A stretch of 36,163 nt of DNA from Streptomyces sp. LUP47B (GCF_001746295.1 NZ_MJAH01000012.1:1-36163); one strand, 5' to 3'. Positions 1-8,153 are shown, counted from the stretch's first letter. Made by a program: numbers and translations. Notes: generated from the sequence alone by a model not told the origin.

Positions 1-430
1 GCAGCCGGGCGAGCGCGAGGTTGCCCGCCCGGGCGTGCGGCGGCCAGGCGCCACGGGCCTGCGGGCGGCGCCGGCCGAGCACGAGGTCGGCCTCGCCGGC
101 CAGCACCTCGTGCACGAACGGCACCAGGTCCGAAGGGTCGAGCGAGGCGTCGCAGTCGCAGAAGCACACGATGTCGGCCGTGGCGGCGGTCAGCCCCGCG
201 TGGCAGGCGGCGCCGAAACCGCGCCGCTCCTCGCGGACGACGGTCGCGCCGAGGGTCTGGGCGATGCGGGCGGAGCCGTCCGTGGAGCCGTTGTCGACGA
301 CGAGCGCGCGCCAGCCGGGCGGGATGCGTTCCAGCACCCAGGGCAGGGCCCGGGCCTCGTCGAGACAGGGCAGCACGACGTCCACGGACGCCGCCGGTTC
401 GTTTACGGAAGGGGTCGTCACGACGTTCAC
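1..430 (-). CDS. Family 2 glycosyltransferase, truncated by the window edge
   Basis: Reading the minus strand from a GTG at 430 gives an uninterrupted frame to the left edge, about 143 residues. It has the nucleotide-sugar fold of GT-A enzymes: DVVLPCLDEARALPWVLE near the N-terminus, then VVDNGSTDGSA, then VCFCDCDASLDPSDL, where the aspartates would hold the metal and nucleotide sugar. No signal peptide or membrane segment is visible in this part, so it should act on the cytoplasmic face. A second GTG at 421 has a better spaced AGGGTG upstream and could be the true start. It is divergent from the response regulator at 534. The SDR epimerase at 2719-3720 might supply or modify its sugar donor, but that link is inference. 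The acceptor is unknown and the C-terminus is not in the window. Confidence 0.85.
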   Translation of the reverse strand, partial: MNVVTTPSVNEPAASVDVVLPCLDEARALPWVLERIPPGWRALVVDNGSTDGSARIAQTLGATVVREERRGFGAACHAGLTAATADIVCFCDCDASLDPSDLVPFVHEVLAGEADLVLGRRRPQARGAWPPHARAGNLALARL

Positions 431-533
431 CCTACGAGCGCAAAACGGACGAACCCGACTCCGGCTCCTTACGAAAAAAAGACGTCGGAAGCTGTGGGCC
501 GCACATGCGCACGCCTGGTGCGAGGCTTGCGGC

Positions 534-1247
534 ATGGAGCAGCAGCAGTACGCACAGACCCGGCCCCGGGTCCTCGTCGTCGACGACGACCCCACCGTCG
601 CCGAGGTGGTCGCCGGCTATCTGGACCGGGCCGGATACCTCGTGGACCAGGCCGCCGACGGCCCCGAGGCACTCGCCCGCGCCGCCGCCAACCGCCCGGA
701 CCTCGTGGTCCTCGACCTGATGCTGCCCGGCATGGACGGCCTGGAGGTGTGCCGCCGGATGCGGGGGCGCGGACCCGTCCCGGTCATCATGCTCACCGCG
801 CGCGGCGACGAGGACGACCGGATCCTGGGCCTGGAGGTCGGCGCCGACGACTACGTCACCAAGCCGTTCAGCCCCCGCGAACTGGTGCTGCGCGTCGAGT
901 CCGTGCTGCGCCGCTCCGGGCCCTCCCAGCCGTCCGGGCACCTGGGCGCCGCCGGCCTCTCGATGGACCCGGCGGCCCGCCGCGCCCTCAAGGGCGGCAC
1001 CGAACTCGCCCTCACCATCCGGGAGTTCGACCTCCTCGCCTTCTTCCTGCGCCACCCCGGCCGGGTCTTCAGCCGCGAGGACCTGATGCGCGAGGTGTGG
1101 GGCTGGGACTTCGGCGACCTGTCGACCGTCACCGTCCACGTGCGCCGGCTCAGGGGCAAGGTCGAGGACGACCCGGCCAGGCCCCGTCTGATCCAGACCG
1201 TGTGGGGCGTCGGCTACCGCTTCGACGGCTCGCCGGCGGAGGTGTGA
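534..1247 (+). CDS. OmpR/PhoB-family response regulator
   Basis: This is a 237-residue two-domain regulator. The receiver domain (about 12-125) has the acidic pocket D17-D19, the phosphoacceptor D61 in VVLDLMLPGMDG, the threonine of MLTAR and K110 in DDYVTKPF. The C-terminal winged-helix DNA-binding domain (about 140-232) ends in the usual VWGVGYRF motif. The frame is open far upstream, but homology begins only after the ATG at 534, which has GAGG 8 nt before it. The histidine kinase gene starts 4 nt after the stop, so the two are co-transcribed and should form a phosphorelay pair. The 103-nt divergent gap towards the glycosyltransferase should hold both promoters; no clear hexamers stood out. 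The target genes are unknown. Confidence 0.93.
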   Translation: MEQQQYAQTRPRVLVVDDDPTVAEVVAGYLDRAGYLVDQAADGPEALARAAANRPDLVVLDLMLPGMDGLEVCRRMRGRGPVPVIMLTARGDEDDRILGLEVGADDYVTKPFSPRELVLRVESVLRRSGPSQPSGHLGAAGLSMDPAARRALKGGTELALTIREFDLLAFFLRHPGRVFSREDLMREVWGWDFGDLSTVTVHVRRLRGKVEDDPARPRLIQTVWGVGYRFDGSPAEV

Positions 1248-1250
1248 CCC

Positions 1251-2363
1251 GTGAGCGACACACTCCTCATCGCCCTCTACGCCTTCCTCGGCGCCGCCAC
1301 GGCCGGACTCCTCGGCGCGTGCGTGCTGCTGCTGATCCGGCGTCGCTCGCTCTCCCTGCACCTCACCGTGGTCGCCGCTGTCGGCATCACCGCGATGCTG
1401 GCCGGCACCCTCGCGGTCGCCCAGGCCATGTTCCTGTCCGGGCACGACCTGAGTGTCGTCACGACCGTCGTCCTGATGGCCGCCGTGGTCTCCCTGGCCA
1501 CCGCCCTGCTGCTCGGCCGCTGGGTCGCCGCCCGCAGCCGGGCCCTCGCGCTCGCCGCCCGCTCCTTCGGCGACGGCGGTGACTTCACCTCGCCCGGGGG
1601 GCCCACCACCGCCGAACTCACCGAACTCAGCCGGGAATTGGAGGCCACCAGCGCCAAGCTCGCCGAGTCCCGGGAGCGGGAACGTGCCCTGGAGTCCTCC
1701 CGGCGTGAACTCGTCGCCTGGATCTCCCACGACCTGCGCACCCCGCTGGCCGGTCTGCGCGCGATGTCCGAGGCACTGGAGGACGGTGTCGCCGCCGACC
1801 CCGCCCGCTACCTGAGGCAGATCCGCACCGAGGTCGAACGCCTCAACGGCATGGTCGGCGACCTCTTCGAACTCTCCCGCATCCACGCGGGGACGCTGGC
1901 GCTGAGCCCGAGCCGGATCTCCCTGTACGACCTCGTCTCGGACGCCCTCGCGGGCGCCGACCCCCTGGCCCGCGAGTACGGCGTACGGCTGGTCGGCGAC
2001 CGGGTGGCGGCCGTGCCGGTCGAGGTGGACAGCAAGGAGATGAGCCGCGTGCTGGGCAACCTCCTGGTCAACGCCATCCGCCGGACGCCCGCCGACGGCA
2101 CGGTCGCGGTGGCCGCCGAGCACCGCGCCGAAGGGGTCGTCCTGTCCGTCACGGACAGCTGCGGCGGCATCCCCGAGGAGGACCTGCCCCGCGTCTTCGA
2201 CACCGGCTGGCGCGGCACACACGCCCGGACACCACCCGCCGGGGCGGGACTCGGGCTCGCCATCGTCCGGGGCATCGTCGAGGCCCACCAGGGCAGCACC
2301 ACGGTCCGCAACGTCCCCGGCGGTTGCCGCTTCGAGGTGCTGTTGCCCGGAGCCGTCTCCTGA
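1251..2363 (+). CDS. Sensor histidine kinase with intramembrane-type sensor
   Basis: A 370-residue kinase starting at a GTG 4 nt after the response regulator stop. Three hydrophobic segments (about 5-30, 37-62 and 69-90) with almost no loop between them suggest intramembrane sensing rather than an extracellular domain. A HAMP-like linker and coiled region (100-150) lead to the dimerisation/phosphoacceptor helix with H160 in WISHDLRTPL. The ATPase domain shows an N-box (LGNLLVNAIRR), G1 (DSCGGIPEEDL) and G2 (GAGLGLAIV). It should autophosphorylate H160 and pass phosphate to the regulator encoded just upstream. Its last 31 codons are copied twice more downstream of its stop codon. The signal is unknown. 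Confidence 0.93.
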   Translation: MSDTLLIALYAFLGAATAGLLGACVLLLIRRRSLSLHLTVVAAVGITAMLAGTLAVAQAMFLSGHDLSVVTTVVLMAAVVSLATALLLGRWVAARSRALALAARSFGDGGDFTSPGGPTTAELTELSRELEATSAKLAESRERERALESSRRELVAWISHDLRTPLAGLRAMSEALEDGVAADPARYLRQIRTEVERLNGMVGDLFELSRIHAGTLALSPSRISLYDLVSDALAGADPLAREYGVRLVGDRVAAVPVEVDSKEMSRVLGNLLVNAIRRTPADGTVAVAAEHRAEGVVLSVTDSCGGIPEEDLPRVFDTGWRGTHARTPPAGAGLGLAIVRGIVEAHQGSTTVRNVPGGCRFEVLLPGAVS

Positions 2364-2640
2364 CCGAGGCGCCCTCGCCCCCCTGCGGGGCATCGTGGAG
2401 GCCGACCAGGGCGGCACCACGGTCCGCAATGTCCCGGGCGGCTGCCGCTTCGAGGTACTGCTCCCCGAAGCCGTCTCCTGACCGAGGCGCACTCGCCCCC
2501 TGCGGCAGCCGCCGAGGGCTCGCCATCGTCCGCGGCATCGTCGAGGCCCACCAGGGCAGCACCACGGTCCGCAACGTCCCGGGCGGCTGCCGCTTCGAGG
2601 TGCTGTTGCCCGGAGCCGCCTCCTGACCGAGGACGCCCTC
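2253..2640 (+). repeat. Three tandem copies of the histidine kinase 3' end
   Basis: Copy 1 is the real 3' end of the kinase gene (stop at 2361-2363). Copy 2 has its stop at 2479-2481 (offset 118 nt) and copy 3 at 2624-2626 (offset 145 nt). Each copy runs from about GGCATCGT through the stop and into the shared flank TGACCGAGG. Copy 3 also matches upstream, from 2516 (equal to 2253). Neither offset is a multiple of three, so the extra copies cannot be read through from the gene, yet each keeps its own open tail frame. The tails end LLPGAVS, LLPEAVS and LLPGAAS. Between copies 1 and 2 I count ten differences in 31 codons, six of them at third positions. Copy 3 differs from copy 1 at three bases. 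No start signal is evident for copies 2 and 3, so they are best called 3'-end fragments. Confidence 0.9.
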
Positions 2641-2660
2641 GGCCCGCTTCCCTAATCAAA

Positions 2661-2704
2661 GGTGGTGCCGCCCGCGGCCGCTTTCTTTCGCGGGTGGCAC
2701 CACC
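2661..2704. terminator. Convergent intrinsic-type terminator hairpin
   Basis: GGTGGTGCC plus CCCGCG on the left pairs with CGCGGG plus GGCACCACC on the right. This is a 16-bp stem with one G-T wobble around a 12-nt loop. It lies between the last repeat of the kinase 3' end and the stop codon of the epimerase, so it can end transcription from both sides. There is no long U-tract, which is usual for Streptomyces terminators. Confidence 0.85.
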
Positions 2705-2718
2705 GGTCCAACCGCGGG

Positions 2719-3720
2719 CTACGCGCCCCGCATCCCGGCGCCCGCGAACTCCCGCATGCCCTCGGCGAATCCGACCGCCGCCTTCCACCCCAGCTCCGCC
2801 CGCAGCCGCGCCGAGTCCGCCGTGATGTGCCGTACGTCCCCGAGGCGGTACTCCCCGGTGACCACGGGCTCGGGCCCGCCGTGGGCCCCGGCCAGCGCGT
2901 GGGCCATCTCGCCCACCGTGTGCGGCTCGCCGCTTCCGGTGTTGTACGAGGTGAGCGCGCCGCCCCTCGAATCCGCCTCCAGGGCCGCCACGTTGGCCGC
3001 GGCCACGTCCCGCACGTGCACGAAGTCCCGGCGCTGACCGCCGTCCTCGAAGACGCGCGGGGCCTCGCCGCGGGCGAGCGCGGAGCGGAAGAAGGAGGCG
3101 ACGCCGGCGTACGGGGTGTCGCGGGGCATGCCCGGCCCGTAGACGTTGTGGTAGCGCAGGGCCACCGCCGATCCGCCCGTGGCCCGCGCCCAGGACGCCG
3201 CCAGGTGCTCCTGGGTGAGTTTGGTCGTCGCGTACACGTTCCGGGGATCGACCGGGGCGTCCTCGCCGACCAGACCGGGGGAGAGATCGGCGCCGCACAC
3301 CGGGCACGGCGGCTCGAAGCGCCCCGCGTCCAGGTCGGCGACGGCTCGTGGACCCGGCCGTACGGTCCCGTGCCGGGCGCAGGTGTAGCGGCCCTCGCCG
3401 TACACCACCATCGACCCGGCCAGCACGAGCCGCCGTACCCCCGCCGCGGCCATCGCGGCGAGCAGGACCGCCGTGCCGAGGTCGTTGTGGGAGACGTACT
3501 CGGGGGCGTCGGCGAAGTCCACGCCCAGGCCGACCATCGCCGCCTGATGACACACCGCGTCCACGCCGGTCAGGGCGTGGCGGACGGCGTCGGCATCCCG
3601 TACGTCGGACGCCGGGTCGGCCCGGACGTCGTACGGGACGGGCTCGTGACCGTGTGCCACGAGCGCCTCGACGATCTGGGACCCGATGAAACCGGCGCTG
3701 CCGGTGACCAGTACGCGCAT
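2719..3720 (-). CDS. NAD-dependent epimerase/dehydratase (extended SDR) with Cys/His insertion
   Basis: A 333-residue extended SDR. The nucleotide-binding motif TGSAGFIG is at 6-13, the active-site serine lies in AGSMVVYG (S103), and the catalytic pair is Y163 and K167 in YATTK. Such enzymes epimerise or dehydrate NDP-sugars in the cytoplasm. The odd part is an insertion after VVYGEG: C114 and H117 (CARH) followed by C139 and C142 (CPVC). It looks like a small zinc knuckle between the nucleotide-binding core and the catalytic tyrosine. I recall a similar insertion in other actinobacterial epimerases. The ATG has GAGGG directly before it. It sits 70 nt downstream of a histidine kinase on the same strand and may be co-transcribed with it. 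The substrate is unknown. Confidence 0.92.
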   Translation of the reverse strand: MRVLVTGSAGFIGSQIVEALVAHGHEPVPYDVRADPASDVRDADAVRHALTGVDAVCHQAAMVGLGVDFADAPEYVSHNDLGTAVLLAAMAAAGVRRLVLAGSMVVYGEGRYTCARHGTVRPGPRAVADLDAGRFEPPCPVCGADLSPGLVGEDAPVDPRNVYATTKLTQEHLAASWARATGGSAVALRYHNVYGPGMPRDTPYAGVASFFRSALARGEAPRVFEDGGQRRDFVHVRDVAAANVAALEADSRGGALTSYNTGSGEPHTVGEMAHALAGAHGGPEPVVTGEYRLGDVRHITADSARLRAELGWKAAVGFAEGMREFAGAGMRGA

Positions 3721-3790
3721 GCCCTCAACGTAGGGCCGTGAACTGCCCGGACGGCCGGACCGCGCCCGTCACGTCACGGCTTCGTAAGAC

Positions 3791-5248
3791 TCACGGCTGG
3801 GTGAGGCTCAGCGGGAGCGACACCGTGAACACCGTCGAGCCGGGCTCGGCGGCCAGCTCGATCGTGCCGCCGTGCGCCCGGACCAGGGACCTCGCCACCG
3901 CGAGACCCAGACCGCTGCCGCCCCGGTCCCGGCTGCGGGCCTTGTCGACGCGGTAGAAGCGGTCGAAGACCCGCTCCTGGTCGGCGGCCGGAATGCCGGG
4001 ACCCGCGTCCGCGATCCGCACCTGAGCGTGGCCGTCCCGGACGCGGACCCCGACGGAGACCGCCGTGCCCGGCGGAGTGTGCATGGCCGCGTTGGTGAGG
4101 AGGTTGTCGAGGACCTGGCGGACGCGCTGCGGATCGAGCCGCAGCTTCAGGGCCAGGGGACCCGGCGGCACCGTCAGCGGATGGTCCGGGTGACTCGCGC
4201 GGAAGGCGTCGGCCGCGTGCTCCACCAGCTCCACCAGGTCCGTCTCGACGGGCCTGAGCGGGGTCTCCACCTCCGCCGCGTCCAGGCGGGCGAGCAGCAG
4301 CAGGTCGTCCAGGAGGAACCCCATGCGGGCGGCCTCGGCGCGCAACCGGGCCAGGTGCTTGTCGCGCTCCTCGGGGGCGTTCGCGGCGGCGTACTGGAAG
4401 AGGTCCGCGTAGCCCCGTACGGACATCAAGGGGGTGCGCAGCTCGTGCGAGGCGTCCGCGACGAACCGGCGCAGCCGCTGCTCGGCCTCCGCGCGGACCG
4501 CGAGCGAGTCGTCGATGTGCTCCAGCATGGTGTTGAACGCCGTCCGCAGTTCCTCGATCTCCGGACCGCCGCCCCGCTTGTCGGCGCGCAGCGGCAACCG
4601 GGCCGCCGACTCGGTCAGGTCGTGCAGGGCGATGCCGTGCGCGGTGTGCGCCATGTCGCTCAGCGGCTTCAGGCCCCGGCGCAGCATCTTGCGGCCGACG
4701 ACCACGAGGGCCAGCAGCGCGAGCCCGAAGGCGACGACCTGGACCGTGATCAGCCGCCGTACCGTGGCGTCGATGTCGGCCATGGGAGCCGCGCTCACCA
4801 GGACCACACCGGGCTCGACCTCGCAGGCGCGCAGCCGGTACTCGCCCTGGCCGCTGAGGTGCTCGGTGGCCAGGACCTCGGTGTGCGCGACGATCTGCGT
4901 CTTCGCGACAGCGGTGAAGTCGTCGACGTCCTCCGGCAGGTCGGAGGGGTCCTCGGGCGTGCGCAGCCGCGGGGTGCCGTCCTTGACGTCGTACACCGCG
5001 TAGTACCAGCTCCAGTACTTCTTGCCGGTGAGCGTGCCGGACTCGGCGATGCTCTTCGACTGGGCGACCTGGGCGAGCGACAGCTGCTCGTTGAGCTGGG
5101 CCGACAGATAGTCCCGCATGTACGTGGTCAGCGCGGTGCCCACCACCGCGAACACCACCAGGGCCAGCGCCCCGAGCCCCAGTGCCAGACGGGTACCGAG
5201 CCGCAGCCTCCGGTACGCCGAACGCAGCCGGGCGAAAAAGGATCTCAT
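3791..5248 (-). CDS. Sensor histidine kinase (HAMP, HisKA, HATPase)
   Basis: A 485-residue kinase starting at an ATG that overlaps the response regulator stop (ATGA). Membrane segments are at about 20-42 and 166-186, with an extracytoplasmic sensor region of about 120 residues between them. HAMP follows (about 187-245), then the phosphoacceptor H268 in VADASHELRTPL, and an ATPase domain with DAGPGIP (G1), FDRFYR (F-box) and GGSGLGLAV (G2). This layout is typical of the OmpR-linked kinases of actinomycetes. It should sense an external signal and phosphorylate the regulator encoded at 5245-5994. The frame stays open upstream of the chosen start, but those residues lie inside the regulator gene. 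Confidence 0.94.
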   Translation of the reverse strand: MRSFFARLRSAYRRLRLGTRLALGLGALALVVFAVVGTALTTYMRDYLSAQLNEQLSLAQVAQSKSIAESGTLTGKKYWSWYYAVYDVKDGTPRLRTPEDPSDLPEDVDDFTAVAKTQIVAHTEVLATEHLSGQGEYRLRACEVEPGVVLVSAAPMADIDATVRRLITVQVVAFGLALLALVVVGRKMLRRGLKPLSDMAHTAHGIALHDLTESAARLPLRADKRGGGPEIEELRTAFNTMLEHIDDSLAVRAEAEQRLRRFVADASHELRTPLMSVRGYADLFQYAAANAPEERDKHLARLRAEAARMGFLLDDLLLLARLDAAEVETPLRPVETDLVELVEHAADAFRASHPDHPLTVPPGPLALKLRLDPQRVRQVLDNLLTNAAMHTPPGTAVSVGVRVRDGHAQVRIADAGPGIPAADQERVFDRFYRVDKARSRDRGGSGLGLAVARSLVRAHGGTIELAAEPGSTVFTVSLPLSLTQP

Positions 5249-5994
5249 TCGGCCGCCTGCCGTATGACGTACCCGAAGCCCCGCACGGTGTGGATCAGGG
5301 GCTCGCCCGTGTCGTCCAGCTTGCGGCGCAGCCGGCTGACGACCAGTTCCACGACGTTGGAGCGGCCGCCGAAGCCGTACTCCCACACGTGGTCGAGGAT
5401 CTGCGCCTTGGTCAGCACGGTCGGCGACTTCCGCATCAAATACCTGAGGACCTCGTACTCGGTCGGGGTGAGGGTGAGCAGTTTGTCGCCGCGGCGCACC
5501 TCGCGGGTGTCCTCGTCCATCGTGAGATCCGCGACCCCGAGCACCGAGCGCTGGAAGCCGGGCCCGGAACTGCGCCGCAGCACGGTCCGCAGCCGGGCCA
5601 TCAGCTCCTCCACCGCGAACGGCTTGACCAGGTAGTCGTCCCCGCCCCGGGTCAGCCCGGCCACCCGGTCGGCGACCGCGTCCCGCGCCGTGAGGAACAC
5701 CACGGGCACCATCGTGCCCGAGCGCCGCAGCCGCTCCAGGACACCGAAGCCGTCGATGTCGGGCAGCATGAGGTCGAGCACCACGATGTCGGGACGGAAC
5801 TCCGAGGCACGGCTCAGCGCCTCCTCACCGGAGTTCGCGGTGACCGCCTCCCAGCCCTCGTAGCGGGCGACCGTCGCCACGAGATCGGCGATCGGCGGGT
5901 CGTCGTCCACGACGAGGAGTCGTACTTTTTCCACCCGCTCATAGTGCTGCACAGCGGCCGGAAAGCCACCGCCGGGTGGACGCACCGGCCACAT
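5245..5994 (-). CDS. OmpR-family response regulator
   Basis: A 249-residue regulator. The receiver has acidic residues D30-D32, phosphoacceptor D74 in VVLDLMLPDIDG, LTARD, and K124 in DDYLVKPF. The winged-helix effector domain ends in VRGFGYVIR. The ATG at 5994 has AGAGG 6 nt upstream, which supports an N-terminal extension of about 20 residues before the receiver; a GTG at the codon for V21 is a possible shorter start. It is translationally coupled to the kinase by a 4-nt overlap. It is divergent from the flavin redox operon that begins at 6088, so that operon is its most likely nearby target, but no repeat operator was recognised in the 93-nt gap. Confidence 0.94.
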   Translation of the reverse strand: MWPVRPPGGGFPAAVQHYERVEKVRLLVVDDDPPIADLVATVARYEGWEAVTANSGEEALSRASEFRPDIVVLDLMLPDIDGFGVLERLRRSGTMVPVVFLTARDAVADRVAGLTRGGDDYLVKPFAVEELMARLRTVLRRSSGPGFQRSVLGVADLTMDEDTREVRRGDKLLTLTPTEYEVLRYLMRKSPTVLTKAQILDHVWEYGFGGRSNVVELVVSRLRRKLDDTGEPLIHTVRGFGYVIRQAAE

Positions 5995-6087
5995 CGATAA
6001 CCTCTTGAAAGTTGTACGACAGCGAATCGACAGCTCCCGCCGGACAAGCTCGGTAATCCAGAGGCCCCGATCAAGGAGCTACGACCC
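5995..6087. promoter_or_regulatory. Divergent control region, regulator versus redox operon
   Basis: This 93-nt gap separates the ATG of the response regulator (minus) from the GTG of the ferric-reductase-like gene (plus). It must hold the promoters of both units unless they are read from further away. Shine-Dalgarno sequences are visible at both ends: AGAGG for the minus gene and AAGGAG at about 6073-6078 for the plus gene. I could not assign -35/-10 hexamers with confidence. Confidence 0.5.
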
Positions 6088-7428
6088 GTGACGACCGTCC
6101 AATCGCCCCCTGCGCCCCCCACGGCGATACAACGCCCCAGGGTGGTGGCCCGCACCGGGCTCTACGCCGTGCTGGCCGCCAACGCGGCCGTGGTCGCCTG
6201 GTTCTTCGCCCAGGCCGGCTTCGCGTCCAACGCGCTCATCGTGATCGGCCGCCTCGCCGGCCTGTACGCCGCGCTCATCATGGCCTTCCAGCTGGTCCTG
6301 GTGGCCCGGCTGCCCTGGCTCGACCGCCGCATCGGCATGGACCGGCTGACCTCCTGGCACCGCTGGACCGGCTTCGGCATCCTGTGGACGCTCCTCGCGC
6401 ACGTCGTCTTCATCAGTTTCGGCTACGCCGACGGCACCGACGTGGGCCCGATCGGTGAGATCGTCGACCTCGCCGAGACCACCGAGGGCGTTCTGCGCGC
6501 GGTCGTCGCGTTCTGCCTGATCATCCTGGTCGGCGCGGTCTCCGCCCGGTACGCCCGGCGCCGTCTCGCCTACGAGACCTGGCACTTCATCCACCTGTAC
6601 ACATACGTCGCCGTGGTGCTGGCCTTCACCCACCAGGTCGCCGTCGGCACGACCTTCACGTCCTCCTCCGTCGCCACCGGGTACTGGTACGGCGTCTGGG
6701 GCGTGGCCCTCGGCTCGGTCGTCCTGGGTCGCGCGGTGCTTCCGCTGTGGCGGAACTGGCGTCACCAGTTCCGGGTCACGGCCGTCGTGCCCGAGAACGA
6801 CAGCGTCGTCTCGATCTACGTCAGCGGCAAGGACCTCGACCAACTGCCCGCCCGCGCCGGGCAGTTCTTCCTGTGGCGCTTTCTGACCGCCGACCGCTGG
6901 TGGCAGGCCAACCCCTTCTCCCTCTCCGCCGCCCCCGACGGCAGGACGCTGCGCCTGACCGCCAAGGCGGCCGGCGAGGGCAGCGCCGCCCTCAGGCACG
7001 TCAAGGTCGGCACCCGCGTCTTCGCCGAGGGCCCCTACGGCGCCTTCACCGCCCTGCACCGCACCCGCCCCGAGTCCGTGCTGATCGCCGGCGGTGTCGG
7101 CGTCACCCCCATCCGGGCCCTCCTGGAGGAGGTGGAAGGCCACGCCGTCGTCATCTACCGGGTCGGCTCCGACCGGGACGCCGTCCTCTACGACGAGCTG
7201 CGCGACCTCGCGCTCGCCAAGGGCGCCGAACTCCACCTGGTCACCGGCCCGCCGGTGCCCGACAAGCTTGCGGCGGGCGAGCTGGCACGGCTCGTGCCCG
7301 ACATCGCCGACCGGGACGTCTTCCTGTGCGGACCACCGCCGATGATGACCGCGGTCCTGGGCAGCCTGCGCGAGCTGGACGTGCCCAAGCCGCAGATCCA
7401 CTTCGAGCGCTTCAGCCTGGCGGGATGA
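6088..7428 (+). CDS. Ferric-reductase-like membrane flavohemoprotein, FAD/NAD(P)H oxidoreductase
   Basis: A 446-residue protein with an N-terminal block of about six membrane helices (about 22-215). Paired histidines there (SWHRW, LLAHVVF, WHFIHL, FTHQV) fit bis-heme b ligation as in ferric reductase/NOX-type domains. A ferredoxin-reductase-like half follows: FAD-binding region about 221-320 (NPFSLSAAP in place of the usual RxYS) and NAD(P)-binding region with GGVGVTPIRALL and CGPPPMM near the C-terminus. It should move electrons from cytoplasmic NAD(P)H across the membrane. The GTG start has AAGGAG about 9 nt upstream. The gene heads an operon with an FMN-binding protein (10-nt gap) and ApbE. 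This context suggests it feeds the covalent flavins of its neighbour rather than acting simply as an iron reductase. Confidence 0.92.
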   Translation: MTTVQSPPAPPTAIQRPRVVARTGLYAVLAANAAVVAWFFAQAGFASNALIVIGRLAGLYAALIMAFQLVLVARLPWLDRRIGMDRLTSWHRWTGFGILWTLLAHVVFISFGYADGTDVGPIGEIVDLAETTEGVLRAVVAFCLIILVGAVSARYARRRLAYETWHFIHLYTYVAVVLAFTHQVAVGTTFTSSSVATGYWYGVWGVALGSVVLGRAVLPLWRNWRHQFRVTAVVPENDSVVSIYVSGKDLDQLPARAGQFFLWRFLTADRWWQANPFSLSAAPDGRTLRLTAKAAGEGSAALRHVKVGTRVFAEGPYGAFTALHRTRPESVLIAGGVGVTPIRALLEEVEGHAVVIYRVGSDRDAVLYDELRDLALAKGAELHLVTGPPVPDKLAAGELARLVPDIADRDVFLCGPPPMMTAVLGSLRELDVPKPQIHFERFSLAG

Positions 7429-7438
7429 GGAACAGACC

Positions 7439-8143
7439 GTGAAACGAGCCATACCTGTCGTCGTCCTGAGCATCGCGGGCCTGGTCCCCGTGTGGCTCTA
7501 CCAGCCGTCGGCCCAGTCCTCCACCGTCCAGACCATGACCCCGGCACCCTCCACCTCGTCCTCTTCATCCTCTTCGTCGTCGGGTGCGAACGTCGTCACC
7601 AGCTCGACGATCACCACCGAGAAGGGCCCCGTACAGCTCCAGGTGACCTTCGACGGTACGAAGATCACCGCGGTGAAGATGCTCCAGCAGCCGAACCACC
7701 CGCAGACCACGGCGGCCGTGCCGAAGCTGATCGCGGAGACGCTTGAGGCGCAAAGCGCGGACATTGACACGGTGTCCGGCGCGACCATCACCAGCGAGGC
7801 CTACAAGAAGTCCCTCCAGGCCACGATCGACGACAATGTGAAGACGGCGTCGGCCTCGCCCTCGGCGTCCGCTTCCGAGGCGGCTTCCCGGACCGTCGAC
7901 GGTTCGGCCCTCAGCACGGAGAAGGGCCCCGTACAGGCCCAGGTGACCTTCGTCGGTACGAAGATCACCGCGGTGAAGATGCTCCAGCAGCCGAACCACC
8001 CGCAGACCACGGCGGCCGTGCCGGTGCTGGTGGCGGAGACGCTCGAGGCGCAGAGCGCGGACATCGACACGGTGTCCGGTGCGACCATTACCAGTGAGGC
8101 CTACAAGACGTCTCTCCAGGCCGCGATCGACGCGAGGGGCTGA
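7439..8143 (+). CDS. Membrane-anchored protein with two FMN-binding domains
   Basis: A 234-residue protein with one N-terminal hydrophobic anchor or uncleaved signal (about 4-20) and a serine-rich linker (39-50). Two FMN-binding domains follow (about 57-132 and 157-232). Each contains TVSGATITSEAY, matching the SGAT flavinylation motif, so T116 and T216 are the predicted sites for phosphoester-linked FMN. The domains share long identical stretches. The GTG start follows GAGG by about 8 nt. Located between a transmembrane NAD(P)H-flavohemoprotein and the flavinyltransferase, it is the likely extracytoplasmic electron carrier of the operon. The two sites could let electrons hop between flavins. 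The final acceptor is unknown. Confidence 0.93.
   Translation: MKRAIPVVVLSIAGLVPVWLYQPSAQSSTVQTMTPAPSTSSSSSSSSSGANVVTSSTITTEKGPVQLQVTFDGTKITAVKMLQQPNHPQTTAAVPKLIAETLEAQSADIDTVSGATITSEAYKKSLQATIDDNVKTASASPSASASEAASRTVDGSALSTEKGPVQAQVTFVGTKITAVKMLQQPNHPQTTAAVPVLVAETLEAQSADIDTVSGATITSEAYKTSLQAAIDARG
7618..8128 (+). repeat. Internal 300-bp tandem duplication in the FMN-binding gene
   Basis: The block from 7618 to about 7828 recurs at 7918 to about 8128, offset by exactly 300 nt (100 codons). Runs of tens of bases are identical, for example from CGGTACGAAGATCACC through CACGGCGGCCGTGCCG. The few differences change residues such as D72/V172 and K96/V196. The A/S/P-rich spacer between the domains (about 138-150) is not part of the match. 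Near identity at DNA level implies recent duplication or ongoing gene conversion. Confidence 0.93.
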
Positions 8144-8153
8144 GGTACCGACC

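Noticed and set aside
432..2492. Very long open frames opposite or out of frame with clear genes, e.g. 686 codons on the minus strand here and similar ones at 3872-5635, 15275-18046 and 24265-26016
   Set aside because: They lie antisense to well-supported genes, have no recognisable domain, and arise from the G/C-rich third codon positions of the real frames.
2253..2640. Diversity-generating retroelement (template/variable repeat pair) for the copied 3' ends
   Set aside because: No reverse transcriptase or accessory gene is present, and the differences are not confined to adenines.
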